A stretch of 64,000 bases of DNA from Bacteroidota bacterium (GTDB taxonomy: Bacteria > Bacteroidota > Bacteroidia > AKYH767-A > OLB10). Positions within the stretch are counted from its first letter, which is position 1; each line of letters begins with the position of its first letter. Below the pieces are notes generated by a model. It was given only the letters and a program-made list of their open reading frames with translations, did no database searches and was not told where the DNA came from. Shown piece by piece: positions 11,133 to 20,396 of the stretch. The translations under genes were made by a program, and so were the position numbers. The stretch is taken from positions 1 to 64,000 of the forward strand of contig JADJOZ010000011.1 in assembly GCA_016713525.1 (NCBI GenBank), read 5' to 3'.

Positions 11133-11169
11133 TAACAAGTCATTAACACCCTAATAACTAGTCGCTAAC
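11133..11169. promoter_or_regulatory. Four TAAC direct repeats at exact 11-bp spacing, likely response-regulator operator
   Basis: TAAC occurs at 11133, 11144, 11155 and 11166, each 11 bp from the next, in units resembling CATTAACA (CATTAACA twice, then CTAATAAC and CGCTAAC). OmpR/PhoB-family regulators bind head-to-tail repeats spaced 11 bp. The array lies between the kinase-regulator operon and the divergent propeller lipoprotein gene, ending about 22 bp before a TAnnTTTG element. That is the position expected for an activator. Confidence 0.6.
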
Positions 11170-11191
11170 AGCTTAAATTAGAATAACCACG

Positions 11192-11199
11192 TATATTTG
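11192..11199 (+). promoter_or_regulatory. Bacteroidota -7 element (TATATTTG)
   Basis: TATATTTG matches TAnnTTTG and lies 35 bp before the ATG at 11234. No strong TTG -33 element is present at the usual distance, which fits a promoter that depends on an activator bound to the adjacent TAAC repeats. Confidence 0.6.
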
Positions 11200-11233
11200 T
11201 GTGCATTCAACGATGTTCTAAAAACCTGGACCT

Positions 11234-12376
11234 ATGAAATCAATATTCACACTGCTACTGTTAATTGCTACTGCAAGCTCCTGCACCATGGATCAGTCAC
11301 ATTTAACTGCTAAATCGTCAGATATAAATTTCGAAGGGTGTCCGGTTTGGACTATTGAAGGACTCGGATCAAATTCCATTCTGAAAAACAACTTCTCCTT
11401 TAAGAAAGAATATAAAGCAGATTCCACGCTTCAAATCGGAAATTATATTCGGGCGATGATCCAGGACAAATCAGGTAACATCTGGGTAGGAACACATGGA
11501 AAGGGATTGGCAAGATTTGATGGAAAAATGCTGAAGTTCTTTAATGAGGATGACAACTTCAACTCCATTGTAGTGAGGGATATTAAAGAAGACCAGAAAG
11601 GTTGGATGTGGATTGCCACTAATAAAGGAGTCTACAGTTATGATGGAAAATCGTTTGTTAATTATGATATTACCTCCGGTATGGATGACAATGAAGTATG
11701 GTCGGTTTTAATTGATCAAACAATTGCAACAGGCACGACAGGTATTTGGTTTGGAACAGAAGCAGGTGCATTTTTTTATGATGGTAGATCATTCACCAAA
11801 TTAAAAATTCCTCAGGCAGATCTTTCACGTTTCCCTAGCGCTTACAAAGCGCCCGAACTTATCAATAGCATGGTCCAGGATAAAGCAGGACGTATATGGT
11901 TTGCTACTAATGGCAATGGTGTTTTTTGCTATGATAAGAAAGTTGCTGGCGATGATTCGAACCGCCTTACACAATACTCGCAGAAAAATGGATTATGCAA
12001 TGATGTAGTACAGGGTATTTATATTGATAAAAAAGAAAGTCTTTGGTTCTCCACCCGATTTGGTGGTGCTAGTAAATTTGATGGAAAAACATTCACTACT
12101 TTCAATGACAAAAACGGATTGAAAAACAATTTTGTGTGGACAGTATATGAAGATCGTTCCGGAAATGTTTGGTTTGCAACTGCAGGTGGTGGTGTGACTA
12201 AGTATGATGGGAAGAAGTATACCACCTACACATCAAAAGATGGTTTACCTGATGATTATGTGCAATCGATTTTGGAAGATGCAGATGGTAATCTTTGGTT
12301 TGGCGCAGGTACGGGACTGGCACGTTTTGATGGTAAAAAGTTTATCAGCTATCAGGGGAAAAGTGACGGATGTTGA
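11234..12376 (+). CDS. Lipoprotein with two-component-regulator propeller repeats
   Basis: 380 residues with a lipoprotein signal ending at Cys17 (TASSC). The rest is made of Reg_prop-type beta-propeller blades of about 45 residues with the pattern GNIWVGTHGKGLARFDGK...F, repeated through the C-terminus (for example SLWFSTRFGGASKFDG, NVWFATAGGGVTKYDG, NLWFGAGTGLARFDG). Such propellers form the periplasmic sensor of hybrid two-component systems; here the module stands alone as a lipid-anchored protein. It is divergent from the OmpR-type pair and separated from it by the TAAC repeats, so it may be a target or an accessory ligand sensor of that pair. It is complete. Confidence 0.88.
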   Translation: MKSIFTLLLLIATASSCTMDQSHLTAKSSDINFEGCPVWTIEGLGSNSILKNNFSFKKEYKADSTLQIGNYIRAMIQDKSGNIWVGTHGKGLARFDGKMLKFFNEDDNFNSIVVRDIKEDQKGWMWIATNKGVYSYDGKSFVNYDITSGMDDNEVWSVLIDQTIATGTTGIWFGTEAGAFFYDGRSFTKLKIPQADLSRFPSAYKAPELINSMVQDKAGRIWFATNGNGVFCYDKKVAGDDSNRLTQYSQKNGLCNDVVQGIYIDKKESLWFSTRFGGASKFDGKTFTTFNDKNGLKNNFVWTVYEDRSGNVWFATAGGGVTKYDGKKYTTYTSKDGLPDDYVQSILEDADGNLWFGAGTGLARFDGKKFISYQGKSDGC

Positions 12377-12514
12377 GGTGCTATAACATTTCCTTTATGT
12401 TATTGTATCCATTATTGATGATGTCTTTTCATATCCATAAAAACTAAAACAGTGGTGACACAATTCCACCTATGACACAACATTATCTTAACATCTAATC
12501 ACTACAATTAGGCA

Positions 12515-12545
12515 TTGATGCTTAATTTCTGCAGGAATAACTTTG
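12515..12545 (+). promoter_or_regulatory. Promoter: TTG-N20-TAACTTTG
   Basis: TTG at 12515-12517 and TAACTTTG at 12538-12545 are 20 bp apart, fitting the Bacteroidota sigma-ABfr consensus. The ATG of the next gene is at 12587. Confidence 0.6.
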
Positions 12546-12586
12546 CCGGATATCAATCCAGTAAGTTAAATTAAATTCTGCTAAAA

Positions 12587-14011
12587 ATGAAAAAATTACT
12601 TTTATCAATACTAATTATTCTATGTTGTCTGCAACTTAATGCACAATTATGTTCAGCTCCCACGGGTTTAACTGCTACAGAAAGCTGTGGAGTCATTTGT
12701 AATCCGCAACATTACTTGCTCTCCTGGTCACCAATATCAGGAGCGATAAATTTTGATGTACGTGTGCGGCCAATTACCAGCCCGGAATCGCCATGGCAGG
12801 AAACATTCGGTATACCTTCATTCAGCTTCATATACACTCAGGTTAATGTGTTTGATGAATGCGACAGACCTCTTTCTTATGAATGGCAGGTTCGCTCCAC
12901 CTGTTCAGACGGATCTAAAAGTGATTATGCAGCAACAAGTCAATTTACACCAGTAAATTATGGCGGTATAGGAACCTTAACTTCCAATTCAGTAACAGCA
13001 AGAACCACTACTACTCCACTGCCAACCAGTAGCACTTTAACAACAGCTACTTTTAGCTGGACCGGACCGTTTCAGTCATACCCGGTTGGCACTGTTGTTA
13101 TGCACCACATAACTATAAATGAAGAAGGACATGGTGTTATTAAGAATGAGAGTTACTTCGCTACGATCGGATCAACTCCTGTTCGAAGTTATTCACTACC
13201 GCAGGGGAAAAAATGTATTGTGTCAATTTCGGTCAGCACCTCAGCTGATATATCTAATCCTTATAGCTGCCGTCGTATTTTTGGAAATCCCAAAACAAAC
13301 AACTTTACAACACCAACATCTGCTACAGTAAATCTGAATTGCAACGCATCAGGATTAAATGCTTTCGAAGTCAATAATTCAAGAACAACTGCAGCAAAAC
13401 TCACCCCTCCTCAAACAGCTTTTGCTTCCTTTAAAACGGTTTCCGGTTCCGTAAGTGACTATTATTCCTTTAGCTCAAAAATTACAGCTCCGTCAAGTGT
13501 GACAACAGTTGATGTTACTGTTGTTATTAATTATATGCCCTATAATAATGCTACATTAAGATTACAATCTTTTACTGGACTTACGCAGGCAACTATCCCA
13601 CTTAATTATTCAAATCGCATAATTACTTTTCAAGTCCCCAGAAATACAACAAATTATTTATACTTCACACATCCCGGAGCCGCTCCCAATACCGGTAGCT
13701 CCGGTTGTTACTCATTTTCCATTGCATTAGCTCCTTCTTCAGGTTCTTTACGAACAAGTGATGAGCATTTGTCGAACAATACGTTTGAGTCGAAAGATAT
13801 GCAACGAACAATTACTTTCTCGCCAAATCCGGTTGAAAGTGGAACAACTCTCCATTTCCCTGAATTAACTGATGTGACCATATTTGATCTCTCCGGAAAA
13901 ATGGTTTCGATTTTCAAAGCAACCAATCAGATTTCTACTGACAACCTCAAAGCAGGAGTATATTTTATTAAATTGAATGGTAACAATACTGAGAAATTGG
14001 TGGTTTATTAA
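12587..14011 (+). CDS. T9SS-secreted protein with fibronectin type III-like domain
   Basis: 474 residues. A signal peptide (MKKLLLSILIILCCLQLNAQ) is followed by an FnIII-like segment (CSAPTGLTATESCG...YLLSWSPISGAINFDVRVRP) that includes several Cys. The middle part (about 255-390) resembles a pre-peptidase C-terminal-type beta domain (FEVNNSRTTAAKL...YYSFSSKI). A T9SS sorting domain closes the protein (FSPNPVESGTTLHFPE to AGVYFIKLNGNNTEKLVVY). It has its own promoter and a following hairpin, so it is probably monocistronic. No enzyme motif is visible; a surface or secreted binding role is inferred. Confidence 0.85.
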   Translation: MKKLLLSILIILCCLQLNAQLCSAPTGLTATESCGVICNPQHYLLSWSPISGAINFDVRVRPITSPESPWQETFGIPSFSFIYTQVNVFDECDRPLSYEWQVRSTCSDGSKSDYAATSQFTPVNYGGIGTLTSNSVTARTTTTPLPTSSTLTTATFSWTGPFQSYPVGTVVMHHITINEEGHGVIKNESYFATIGSTPVRSYSLPQGKKCIVSISVSTSADISNPYSCRRIFGNPKTNNFTTPTSATVNLNCNASGLNAFEVNNSRTTAAKLTPPQTAFASFKTVSGSVSDYYSFSSKITAPSSVTTVDVTVVINYMPYNNATLRLQSFTGLTQATIPLNYSNRIITFQVPRNTTNYLYFTHPGAAPNTGSSGCYSFSIALAPSSGSLRTSDEHLSNNTFESKDMQRTITFSPNPVESGTTLHFPELTDVTIFDLSGKMVSIFKATNQISTDNLKAGVYFIKLNGNNTEKLVVY

Positions 14012-14070
14012 CCATCTAACAAAAAAGTAATTATAACAAGCAAAGCGTTGTAACTATTCTAAATTCTATC

Positions 14071-14103
14071 ACACCGTGGGCTATTTTTCCGGGCTCACGG
14101 TGT
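14071..14103 (+). terminator. Strong hairpin after T9SS gene
   Basis: ACACCGTG (14071-14078) pairs perfectly with CACGGTGT (14096-14103). Only TTGTTATAAT follows, so the U-tract is poor. The gap between the convergent genes (14012-14333) otherwise holds AT-rich sequence in which I see no gene. Confidence 0.55.
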
Positions 14104-14333
14104 TGTTATAATTTTCAATCCGTATATTGTTTTCCTTATTTTTTCATTCTTTCGATTAAGGATGTCTTTGCTCTCGAAAATATTTCAATAATATCAGATA
14201 AATTAAGGAAAATCATAAATGGAGCCCGGTCTTCTATTGCCCCAATTTTTATTCTTCCATATCTGAGCTGTTTTAAAATCAATACTGGTGCCGAATTTTA
14301 ACTTCTTTCAGCACCAGTATTGCAGCTAAATCA

Positions 14334-15359
14334 TTATTGAATAATTATTTTCTTAACATTATTTCCTTGCGAAGTATTCAGTCTGACAAAATATACGCCT
14401 GGTGGATAATTCAATTGCAGCATCTTTTTGCCATTAATTATTTCATCTGTCAGCAATACTTCTCCAATCACATTATATAATTCAAATCTACATTCTTCAA
14501 ATATGGGATTTGAAATTTCGAGATATAATGTTTCATTGGCCGGATTTGGATAAACATTAAACCCTGTCAAATTGAGTGATTCGGATTGTCCAACATAGCA
14601 TGTTGACAGACCGGTATCTTCAACTCTGATGGTATGCGACCATCTTGAATTACTACTATCGCGAACTCTTACAAATAATGTATCATTTGCCTGAAATGCA
14701 GGATAAGGATAAGGTACTTCAATTGTCCAGCAACCATCTTCAAAAGGCGTTAGAACACTATAGAGTGAACAATTTCCATATCCCTGATCCACGTCATCAA
14801 AAAATTCTATTTCCACAACATATAAAGGATCATCACTTGGCAACACTTCAAAAGTGCGTCGCAAAGTATGGCTCCATTTACCGTCCGTACTTTTGGTTCT
14901 CAGATACAACTTGTGATTTCCAATTGCGAGGTTGGGATAGTTGGTGGTAATATCCGGATTCACCGCTTCAACAATATTGGTATCAGCAAGAGTAATTGAA
15001 AACGGTATACAATTATCAAACCCGGCGTCATTATCATCAACAAACCATTCGCCAATAATAATAGAATCGGCACTTGACCCGGAAGGTATTTCAAAATATC
15101 GCCTGATAGTATGACTCATTTCCTGATTATCATCCAGTACACGAATGTAAATCCGATGTCCCCCGGAATTCAATCCGCTGACTGGTAATGAAGGAAGTTG
15201 CCATGTGCTGTCTGAAGCAGGAACAAGTGCTACCGGTGTACATAAACCGTAACCCAGGTCTCCATCGTCAAAAAAATATTCAGCTTGTATCACATTTTGT
15301 GCTACCGTCACAGTAAATGTGAGGCACATAAATGCAAACAAATATATGATTCTTTTCAT
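14334..15359 (-). CDS. T9SS-secreted protein with three tandem repeats
   Basis: 341 residues, with a signal peptide (MKRIIYLFAFMCLTFTVTVAQ). Three tandem units of about 85 residues follow, opening with EYFFDDGDLGYG, EWFVDDNDAGFD and EFFDDVDQGYG. Each unit continues with a conserved Asn-Cys or Leu-Cys and ends in an arginine-rich strand (IYIRVLDDN...SHTIRRYFE; LYLRTKSTDGKWSHTLRRTFE; LFVRVRDSSNSRWSHTIRVED). A T9SS sorting domain ends the protein (VYPNPANETLYLEIS to GVYFVRLNTSQGNNVKKIIIQ). It follows the 397-residue gene on the same strand with a 26-bp gap, so the two probably share a transcript. The repeats resemble modules I know only as uncharacterised beta domains in Bacteroidota secreted proteins. 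Confidence 0.85.
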   Translation of the reverse strand: MKRIIYLFAFMCLTFTVTVAQNVIQAEYFFDDGDLGYGLCTPVALVPASDSTWQLPSLPVSGLNSGGHRIYIRVLDDNQEMSHTIRRYFEIPSGSSADSIIIGEWFVDDNDAGFDNCIPFSITLADTNIVEAVNPDITTNYPNLAIGNHKLYLRTKSTDGKWSHTLRRTFEVLPSDDPLYVVEIEFFDDVDQGYGNCSLYSVLTPFEDGCWTIEVPYPYPAFQANDTLFVRVRDSSNSRWSHTIRVEDTGLSTCYVGQSESLNLTGFNVYPNPANETLYLEISNPIFEECRFELYNVIGEVLLTDEIINGKKMLQLNYPPGVYFVRLNTSQGNNVKKIIIQ

Positions 15360-15385
15360 TTCAATTTGTTTTAAGTAAACGTAAA

Positions 15386-16579
15386 TTATTTTATAGTTCT
15401 TGCCTTAATAATAATTGGCAGTGTTCCGCTAACTACAGTACCAGTAGTATATACATCGTAAATAACCGGAATATTGGCAAGCCCGGAAAGTGTATATCTG
15501 TTAGCCGGAATCGATCCACCAAAAGCGCCGCGATCCCCACCACCCAATCCAGGATAATTACTTGCAACACCACTCTGTAACTGATAGTTTCCATCTGTTG
15601 AAGATCCCGGTGCTATAAATAATGTTCCCATATTGGTAACCAGTTTGTTGTCATATGCTGTTGTTGCATAATCAAACTGCCCTGCAGCTGCACCCGTATT
15701 ATTTGTTACACTACTGGATGAAATTCCACTGTTAATGCTTAAAGTGGCGGAAGGGTTTTTAACAATATTATTATGAAATGAATTACAATCCATTCTGATA
15801 GATGGCGCACTTGCTGCAGTAGGAACATCGAATGTATTATTCTTACACTCTTGAGCTGAATAAACCAAACCACCTGATGCCGAATTATTAGATGCTAAAT
15901 ACAAACACCTTTTAAAAATGTTGTAATTAATTCGCAAATCTGTAACACCACCAAACTGACTCGATGTGATTGCCGTTGCAGTATTGGGAGTAGCAGCATT
16001 ATCAAAAAAGTTTTGTAAAATATCTACATTGCTGATGTTATATGTCAAATTCACTTCTGCAACACTGTTAAAATAGCATCTTTTAATTATTATATTGCTT
16101 ACATTAACATCGATACCAAATTGTGAAGTAATATTAACTCCCAATATTTGTGAGCCCGATGAGGAAGAGCCTGATGTTGAATTGAACACAACATACTCCA
16201 GATTAGATGATAAGAAATCATTGGAAACATTCGGATTCTGATTCAGAAAATATCCTGCTCCAATAATCACAGCAGGCTTGGTTATTGCTAAGCCGGCATA
16301 ACTTTGTCCAACCGGAGTTGGCTCCAGATAAATGGTATCACCATTTGTCCAGAAAGGGCTTGTTAAAACATTCTGAGGGGTATTAAATACCGGATTGGAG
16401 GAGTTTCCCCCATAATTTTCCCCATAATTAAATGGTGCTGTTGTCACATTATAATCAGACAGAAAATTAACCCGGTGCTTACGGGCTTCTGCCGATTGTG
16501 AAACTGAAATTAATAATCCGATAGTCAGTAGCATTGCTCCGAAACGGGTTGAGTGGTTACGTTTGTTTAGTTTTTTCAT
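15386..16579 (-). CDS. Exported right-handed beta-helix-like protein
   Basis: 397 residues with a signal peptide near residues 12-32 (FGAMLLTIGLLISVSQSAEA). The body is Asn/Ser/Thr-rich with short repeated strands (VNVSNIIIKRCYFNSVAEVNL, then ISNVDILQNFFDN, then VTDLRINYNIFKRC), as in parallel beta-helix proteins. The end (GDRGAFGGSIPANRYTLSGLANIPVIYDV) is a recurrent C-terminal segment in Bacteroidota, not a standard T9SS sorting domain. There are no catalytic residues I can assign. It lies directly upstream of, and probably in an operon with, the triple-repeat T9SS protein. Confidence 0.75.
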   Translation of the reverse strand: MKKLNKRNHSTRFGAMLLTIGLLISVSQSAEARKHRVNFLSDYNVTTAPFNYGENYGGNSSNPVFNTPQNVLTSPFWTNGDTIYLEPTPVGQSYAGLAITKPAVIIGAGYFLNQNPNVSNDFLSSNLEYVVFNSTSGSSSSGSQILGVNITSQFGIDVNVSNIIIKRCYFNSVAEVNLTYNISNVDILQNFFDNAATPNTATAITSSQFGGVTDLRINYNIFKRCLYLASNNSASGGLVYSAQECKNNTFDVPTAASAPSIRMDCNSFHNNIVKNPSATLSINSGISSSSVTNNTGAAAGQFDYATTAYDNKLVTNMGTLFIAPGSSTDGNYQLQSGVASNYPGLGGGDRGAFGGSIPANRYTLSGLANIPVIYDVYTTGTVVSGTLPIIIKARTIK

Positions 16580-16598
16580 TTTTAAATTTTTTTAGTGA

Positions 16599-16898
16599 TT
16601 AATATTCTTTTAGTACAAGTTTATACATCCTTTTATTCAATTGATTTAATCTCTTGTGTTGAAATTCAGAAATACCATTCTCTTTTGCATAATATTCTAC
16701 CTCCGCTATTATACAGATGAATTCTTCTTTCATTTTTAAAAATTCATCATTCCCGTTATTGTCACCTTTGTGCTCCCATTTGGTTACAATTAACTCATAT
16801 TCCCTGAGCGCTTTATCAAACTGATTCTGTTCACAGCTGATAAATCCTATTACCACCGATATCATGCAAACAAAAATCATATGGAAGAACCTTTTCAT
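16599..16898 (-). CDS. Small lipoprotein of unknown function
   Basis: 99 residues. The N-terminus MKRFFHMIFVCMISVVIGFISC has a lipobox-like GFISC with Cys22, so lipid anchoring is likely. The mature part is highly charged and helical (LREYELIVTKWEHKGDNNGNDEF...EYYAKENGISEFQHKRLNQLNKRMYKL). It sits 19 bp upstream of the beta-helix protein on the same strand. I do not recognise the family. Confidence 0.65.
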   Translation of the reverse strand: MKRFFHMIFVCMISVVIGFISCEQNQFDKALREYELIVTKWEHKGDNNGNDEFLKMKEEFICIIAEVEYYAKENGISEFQHKRLNQLNKRMYKLVLKEY

Positions 16899-16941
16899 CT
16901 ATATTCAAAAATAGCAGGTGAATTAGAAGTGATCCTGTCTG

Positions 16942-17769
16942 TTATAAGGCGTCTTTTTTATTGGTAACTATTTTAATTGAGAAACTGTCGCCTCCGGTAC
17001 TTTCAAATTGTGCTGCTGTTGCAGATCCTGAATTAAATTCTACTCTCATAAAAACAGATGGCTTATTCACTTCTGTTAATTCATATACAATATACCAGAA
17101 CATTACAGATTCATCGTACCTTTCAATTTCTTTGAGCTCTTTACCGGCTTTTGGAAACAATATTGCTGTTGCGACCGAGGGATCAGAAACCGAATAATTC
17201 ATAGTATATATTTCACAAAGTGATGCTGCGGCTTTGGTTCCTCCGCAAGTTATATTCCATTGGCAAGGCTTTGCCAGATCATCAGCAACTCCCTGACAGG
17301 TTGCAATTGCGCCATTAATTTTCATTGATACATTACCCTGTCGGTCGTATCGGTTTCCCCCGGAAACCGGTGATGCAGTTTTCCATTTAATTTCAGGAAT
17401 ATCCATATTCCAGTTACCAGCTTTAAGATGCTTCGATACAGCTAAGATTAAATCATACAGCTCAATTGCCGAAGTATTATTCTCAATTTTATTTGGAACA
17501 TTTGCCGGCTGTTCCATTATTGTGTTTCGCCCATCTTGCGACGCAGATGAAGTCTTTGATTTACCTGTTGATTTCTTATTACCGAAAATATCAGATAGCA
17601 ATTCCTTTGAATTATTAACAACTGTTGTCACTTCTGAAACAGTAGTCTTTGATGCTTCAATAGACCGGTTAACATCCTTAACTTTTCTGTTTATTTCTGA
17701 TACACTTCTGTTTTGAGCATTGGTCATTGATACAATTAACAGTGCTGCGATAGTGATTAATGTTTTCAT
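16942..17769 (-). CDS. Exported protein of unknown function
   Basis: 275 residues from the ATG at 17769, chosen because it begins directly with a signal peptide (MKTLITIAALLIVSMTNAQ); the ATG at 17814 would add 15 residues in front. Residues 20-75 are charged and likely coiled-coil (VSEINRKVKDVNRSIEASKTTVSEVTTVVNN). A Gly/Ser/Lys linker follows, then a folded C-terminal domain containing Cys residues (NGAIATCQGVADDLAKPCQWNITCGG). There is no sorting domain. The small lipoprotein follows it on the same strand after 43 bp. Confidence 0.7.
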   Translation of the reverse strand: MKTLITIAALLIVSMTNAQNRSVSEINRKVKDVNRSIEASKTTVSEVTTVVNNSKELLSDIFGNKKSTGKSKTSSASQDGRNTIMEQPANVPNKIENNTSAIELYDLILAVSKHLKAGNWNMDIPEIKWKTASPVSGGNRYDRQGNVSMKINGAIATCQGVADDLAKPCQWNITCGGTKAAASLCEIYTMNYSVSDPSVATAILFPKAGKELKEIERYDESVMFWYIVYELTEVNKPSVFMRVEFNSGSATAAQFESTGGDSFSIKIVTNKKDAL

Positions 17770-17814
17770 GGCTTTTAGTTTTGACAGGTCAAACGTAGAC
17801 ACAGCTCCTTCCAA

Positions 17815-18307
17815 AAAAAATCACCATTTATTTAATGAAGGCTTTCATTTATTTTCTGTGATATAAGATTTCACAGTATCGTTAATAAATATAACTAGTT
17901 GATTTTCAGGCCACGGGGCCACCCATTCAGATAAAATCACGTTAAAAATTAAATGATAATTCGCTCACCTTCAGCAGTTTACATATTTCATAGTGGTTTA
18001 AAATCAGTAGCCCGATTATCCATATTGATTTGAAATCCACTTTTATAATGGTAAGTTGAATCGGTCGAAGCATTATATTTTATTTAAAAGAAAGGGATCA
18101 TCACCTCAAGCAGTGTTTACCAAATTTTACTTAATTGTGAACTTTTAAGAAACAAATTAAAAACTATCCATAAATGTTGAACTTGCGTTGTGCATTAAGT
18201 TCGGATCTATATTTATGCATCTTTCCATTTTAAAAGTTACCGCCACATTTTGTTTTGTTAAATGCTAATGTATAAATTTGCCTGAGCCACTTTAAAGATA
18301 CAACACT
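17815..18307. promoter_or_regulatory. Divergent intergenic region with promoter for the LytS/LytTR operon
   Basis: No gene is visible. TTTG at 18249-18252 and TAAATTTG at 18273-18280 are 20 bp apart and fit the Bacteroidota promoter consensus, 28 bp before the ATG at 18308. The remaining 430 bp is AT-rich without a repeat I can define; its length suggests additional control of the divergent genes. Confidence 0.55.
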
Positions 18308-20395
18308 ATGAAGTGTTATATCATTTTGATTCTGCTTTTTTGTTATACTCTAACGTGGGGTCAAAATACTGATTCTTTGATCAGGGTGATTATTAACAAC
18401 AAAACTGAGGATACTACTAAAGTTGTTCAATATGCTTTAGTATCCAGAAATTTGTCTTCTTCTGATCCTGAAGCAGGATTATTATATGCAGACAGTGCAT
18501 TACAACTCTCACTAAAAATAAAAAGCTCCTTAAAATTAGGATCAGCATATGCTGCCTTTGCGTATAATTATACTGCAATAGGATCAGATTCAATTGCAAT
18601 TAATTATTTTGAAAAGGCTTATCAATATTATGTACAATCAGATCAACTAAATCATGCCGCCAGGGCAAAACACAACCAGGGATTGAACTATTATAATTTG
18701 GCAATATATGCAGGTGCAATAGATGCACATAAAACGGCATATGGCATTTTTAAGAAAACAGATTTCAAAGCTGGACAAACTCAAACCCTAAATAGTTTGG
18801 GAATTAATTTTATGGAAATTGGTGACTACCCAAAATCATTGAATTATCATTTACAGAGTTTACAAATAAGTCAGGCCGAAAATGATTCCAATAATTTATG
18901 TCAGAGTTACATGAACATTGGACTTCTATATGAAAAACTCGGACAATATGAAAAGTCTTTACAGAGTCAGTCAACAGCATTGAAAATTTCAGAAAAACTC
19001 GGAAATCCTGTATTGTTAGCCAGAGTTTATAATAATCTGGGGAATGTATATGATTTAATGAATCAACCTGACCAGGCTATAACATTATATGAAAAAGCAC
19101 TTGCCATTAATACAGAAAATGAATACTCATTCGGAATTGCATCTAATTATTCGAATCTCGGAATAGTTGAAATGAAAATCGGTAATTATGATTCATTGTA
19201 TAGTATGCTCAGTAAGGCATTAATTTTGTTTGATGAAATTGGTGATGAGAACAATCTTGCTATGATGTATAATGAAATCGGCGATTGGTATACAGAAGCT
19301 CCTGATCATTTATTCAAAAAATTAAATATTCCACTATCTCAAAGATTGCCACTGGCATTAAAAAATAAAAAAGAGGCACTCCTTTTTCGGTATAAAATAA
19401 ACGATTTATCAGGAGTTGCTGATTCGCATCAAAGCCTGAGTAAACTATTTCAAAAATACATGCAACCGGATTCGGCATTGTTTCACTATGAGATGTATGT
19501 AATTTATAAAGACAGCATTTTTAATGACAAAGCAGAACTAACTATCATAAAAAATGAACTTGAATTTGAATTTGATAAACAGAAGGCACTTGACCAGGCT
19601 CAATTTAACAATGAGATAAAATTAAAACAGGCTGAAGTAGAAAAACAGAAACTAATGAAAAATGGTTTCCTTGCCGGATTGTCGCTTATCACACTAACCG
19701 GTATTTTTGCTTTTGTTTCATACAAACGCCGGAGAGATGCTGTCCAGAAAGAAGAAGCTGCCAGATTACTTGCAGAAAAGACCGAAGTGGAAATGAAAGC
19801 TCTGAGAGCTCAGATGAATCCACATTTTATTTTCAATTCACTCAATTCGATAAACGATTTTATTACCCGAAACAATTCTTCATTGGCAAGTAATTACACT
19901 ATTAAATTTGCTAAATTGATGAGAATGGTTCTTGAAAATTCTGAAAAGGAAGAAATCGTGCTTCGTGATGATCTTAATGCTTTGGAATGGTATATGCAAT
20001 TGGAACAGATGAGAACCGCGACTAAATTTCAATACCAGATAGATGTAGCTGAAAACATTAATAAGGATGAAACATTGATACCACCTTTGATTTTACAGCC
20101 TTTTGTTGAAAACAGCATCTGGCACGGTTTTCAAAATTCAACCGTCCCCGGACATATTCAAATTTCTATTTCCATTGCTGATAATAAACTTTTATGTGTT
20201 GTTGAAGATAATGGATCCGGAAGAGTACAACCTACAGCTACTTCCCAGACTAAAAAATCGATGGGCACCAATATTACACAAGAGCGGATAAATTTGATAA
20301 ATAAAACTAACCAGACGAACTATTCCCTAAATTACACCGATTTACCTCAAGGGTTAAAAGTGGACGTAATTTTACCTTATAAAACCTGTTATTAA
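18308..20395 (+). CDS. LytS-type sensor histidine kinase with periplasmic TPR domain
   Basis: 695 residues. Signal peptide (1-18), then six or more TPR units (about 60-330; for example YMNIGLLYEKLGQYEKSLQSQSTAL and YNNLGNVYDLMNQPDQAITLYEKAL). A coiled coil precedes one transmembrane helix (about 452-472, FLAGLSLITLTGIFAFVSY). The cytoplasmic part is a His_kinase domain (LRAQMNPHFIFNSLNSI, His506), followed by an ATPase with N box LQPFVENSIWHGF and G1-like EDNGSGR. This TPR-TM-LytS layout is widespread in Bacteroidota and senses unknown periplasmic cues. The LytTR regulator gene starts 1 bp after its stop, so they are co-transcribed and form a pair. Confidence 0.93.
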   Translation: MKCYIILILLFCYTLTWGQNTDSLIRVIINNKTEDTTKVVQYALVSRNLSSSDPEAGLLYADSALQLSLKIKSSLKLGSAYAAFAYNYTAIGSDSIAINYFEKAYQYYVQSDQLNHAARAKHNQGLNYYNLAIYAGAIDAHKTAYGIFKKTDFKAGQTQTLNSLGINFMEIGDYPKSLNYHLQSLQISQAENDSNNLCQSYMNIGLLYEKLGQYEKSLQSQSTALKISEKLGNPVLLARVYNNLGNVYDLMNQPDQAITLYEKALAINTENEYSFGIASNYSNLGIVEMKIGNYDSLYSMLSKALILFDEIGDENNLAMMYNEIGDWYTEAPDHLFKKLNIPLSQRLPLALKNKKEALLFRYKINDLSGVADSHQSLSKLFQKYMQPDSALFHYEMYVIYKDSIFNDKAELTIIKNELEFEFDKQKALDQAQFNNEIKLKQAEVEKQKLMKNGFLAGLSLITLTGIFAFVSYKRRRDAVQKEEAARLLAEKTEVEMKALRAQMNPHFIFNSLNSINDFITRNNSSLASNYTIKFAKLMRMVLENSEKEEIVLRDDLNALEWYMQLEQMRTATKFQYQIDVAENINKDETLIPPLILQPFVENSIWHGFQNSTVPGHIQISISIADNKLLCVVEDNGSGRVQPTATSQTKKSMGTNITQERINLINKTNQTNYSLNYTDLPQGLKVDVILPYKTCY

Positions 20396-20396
20396 T

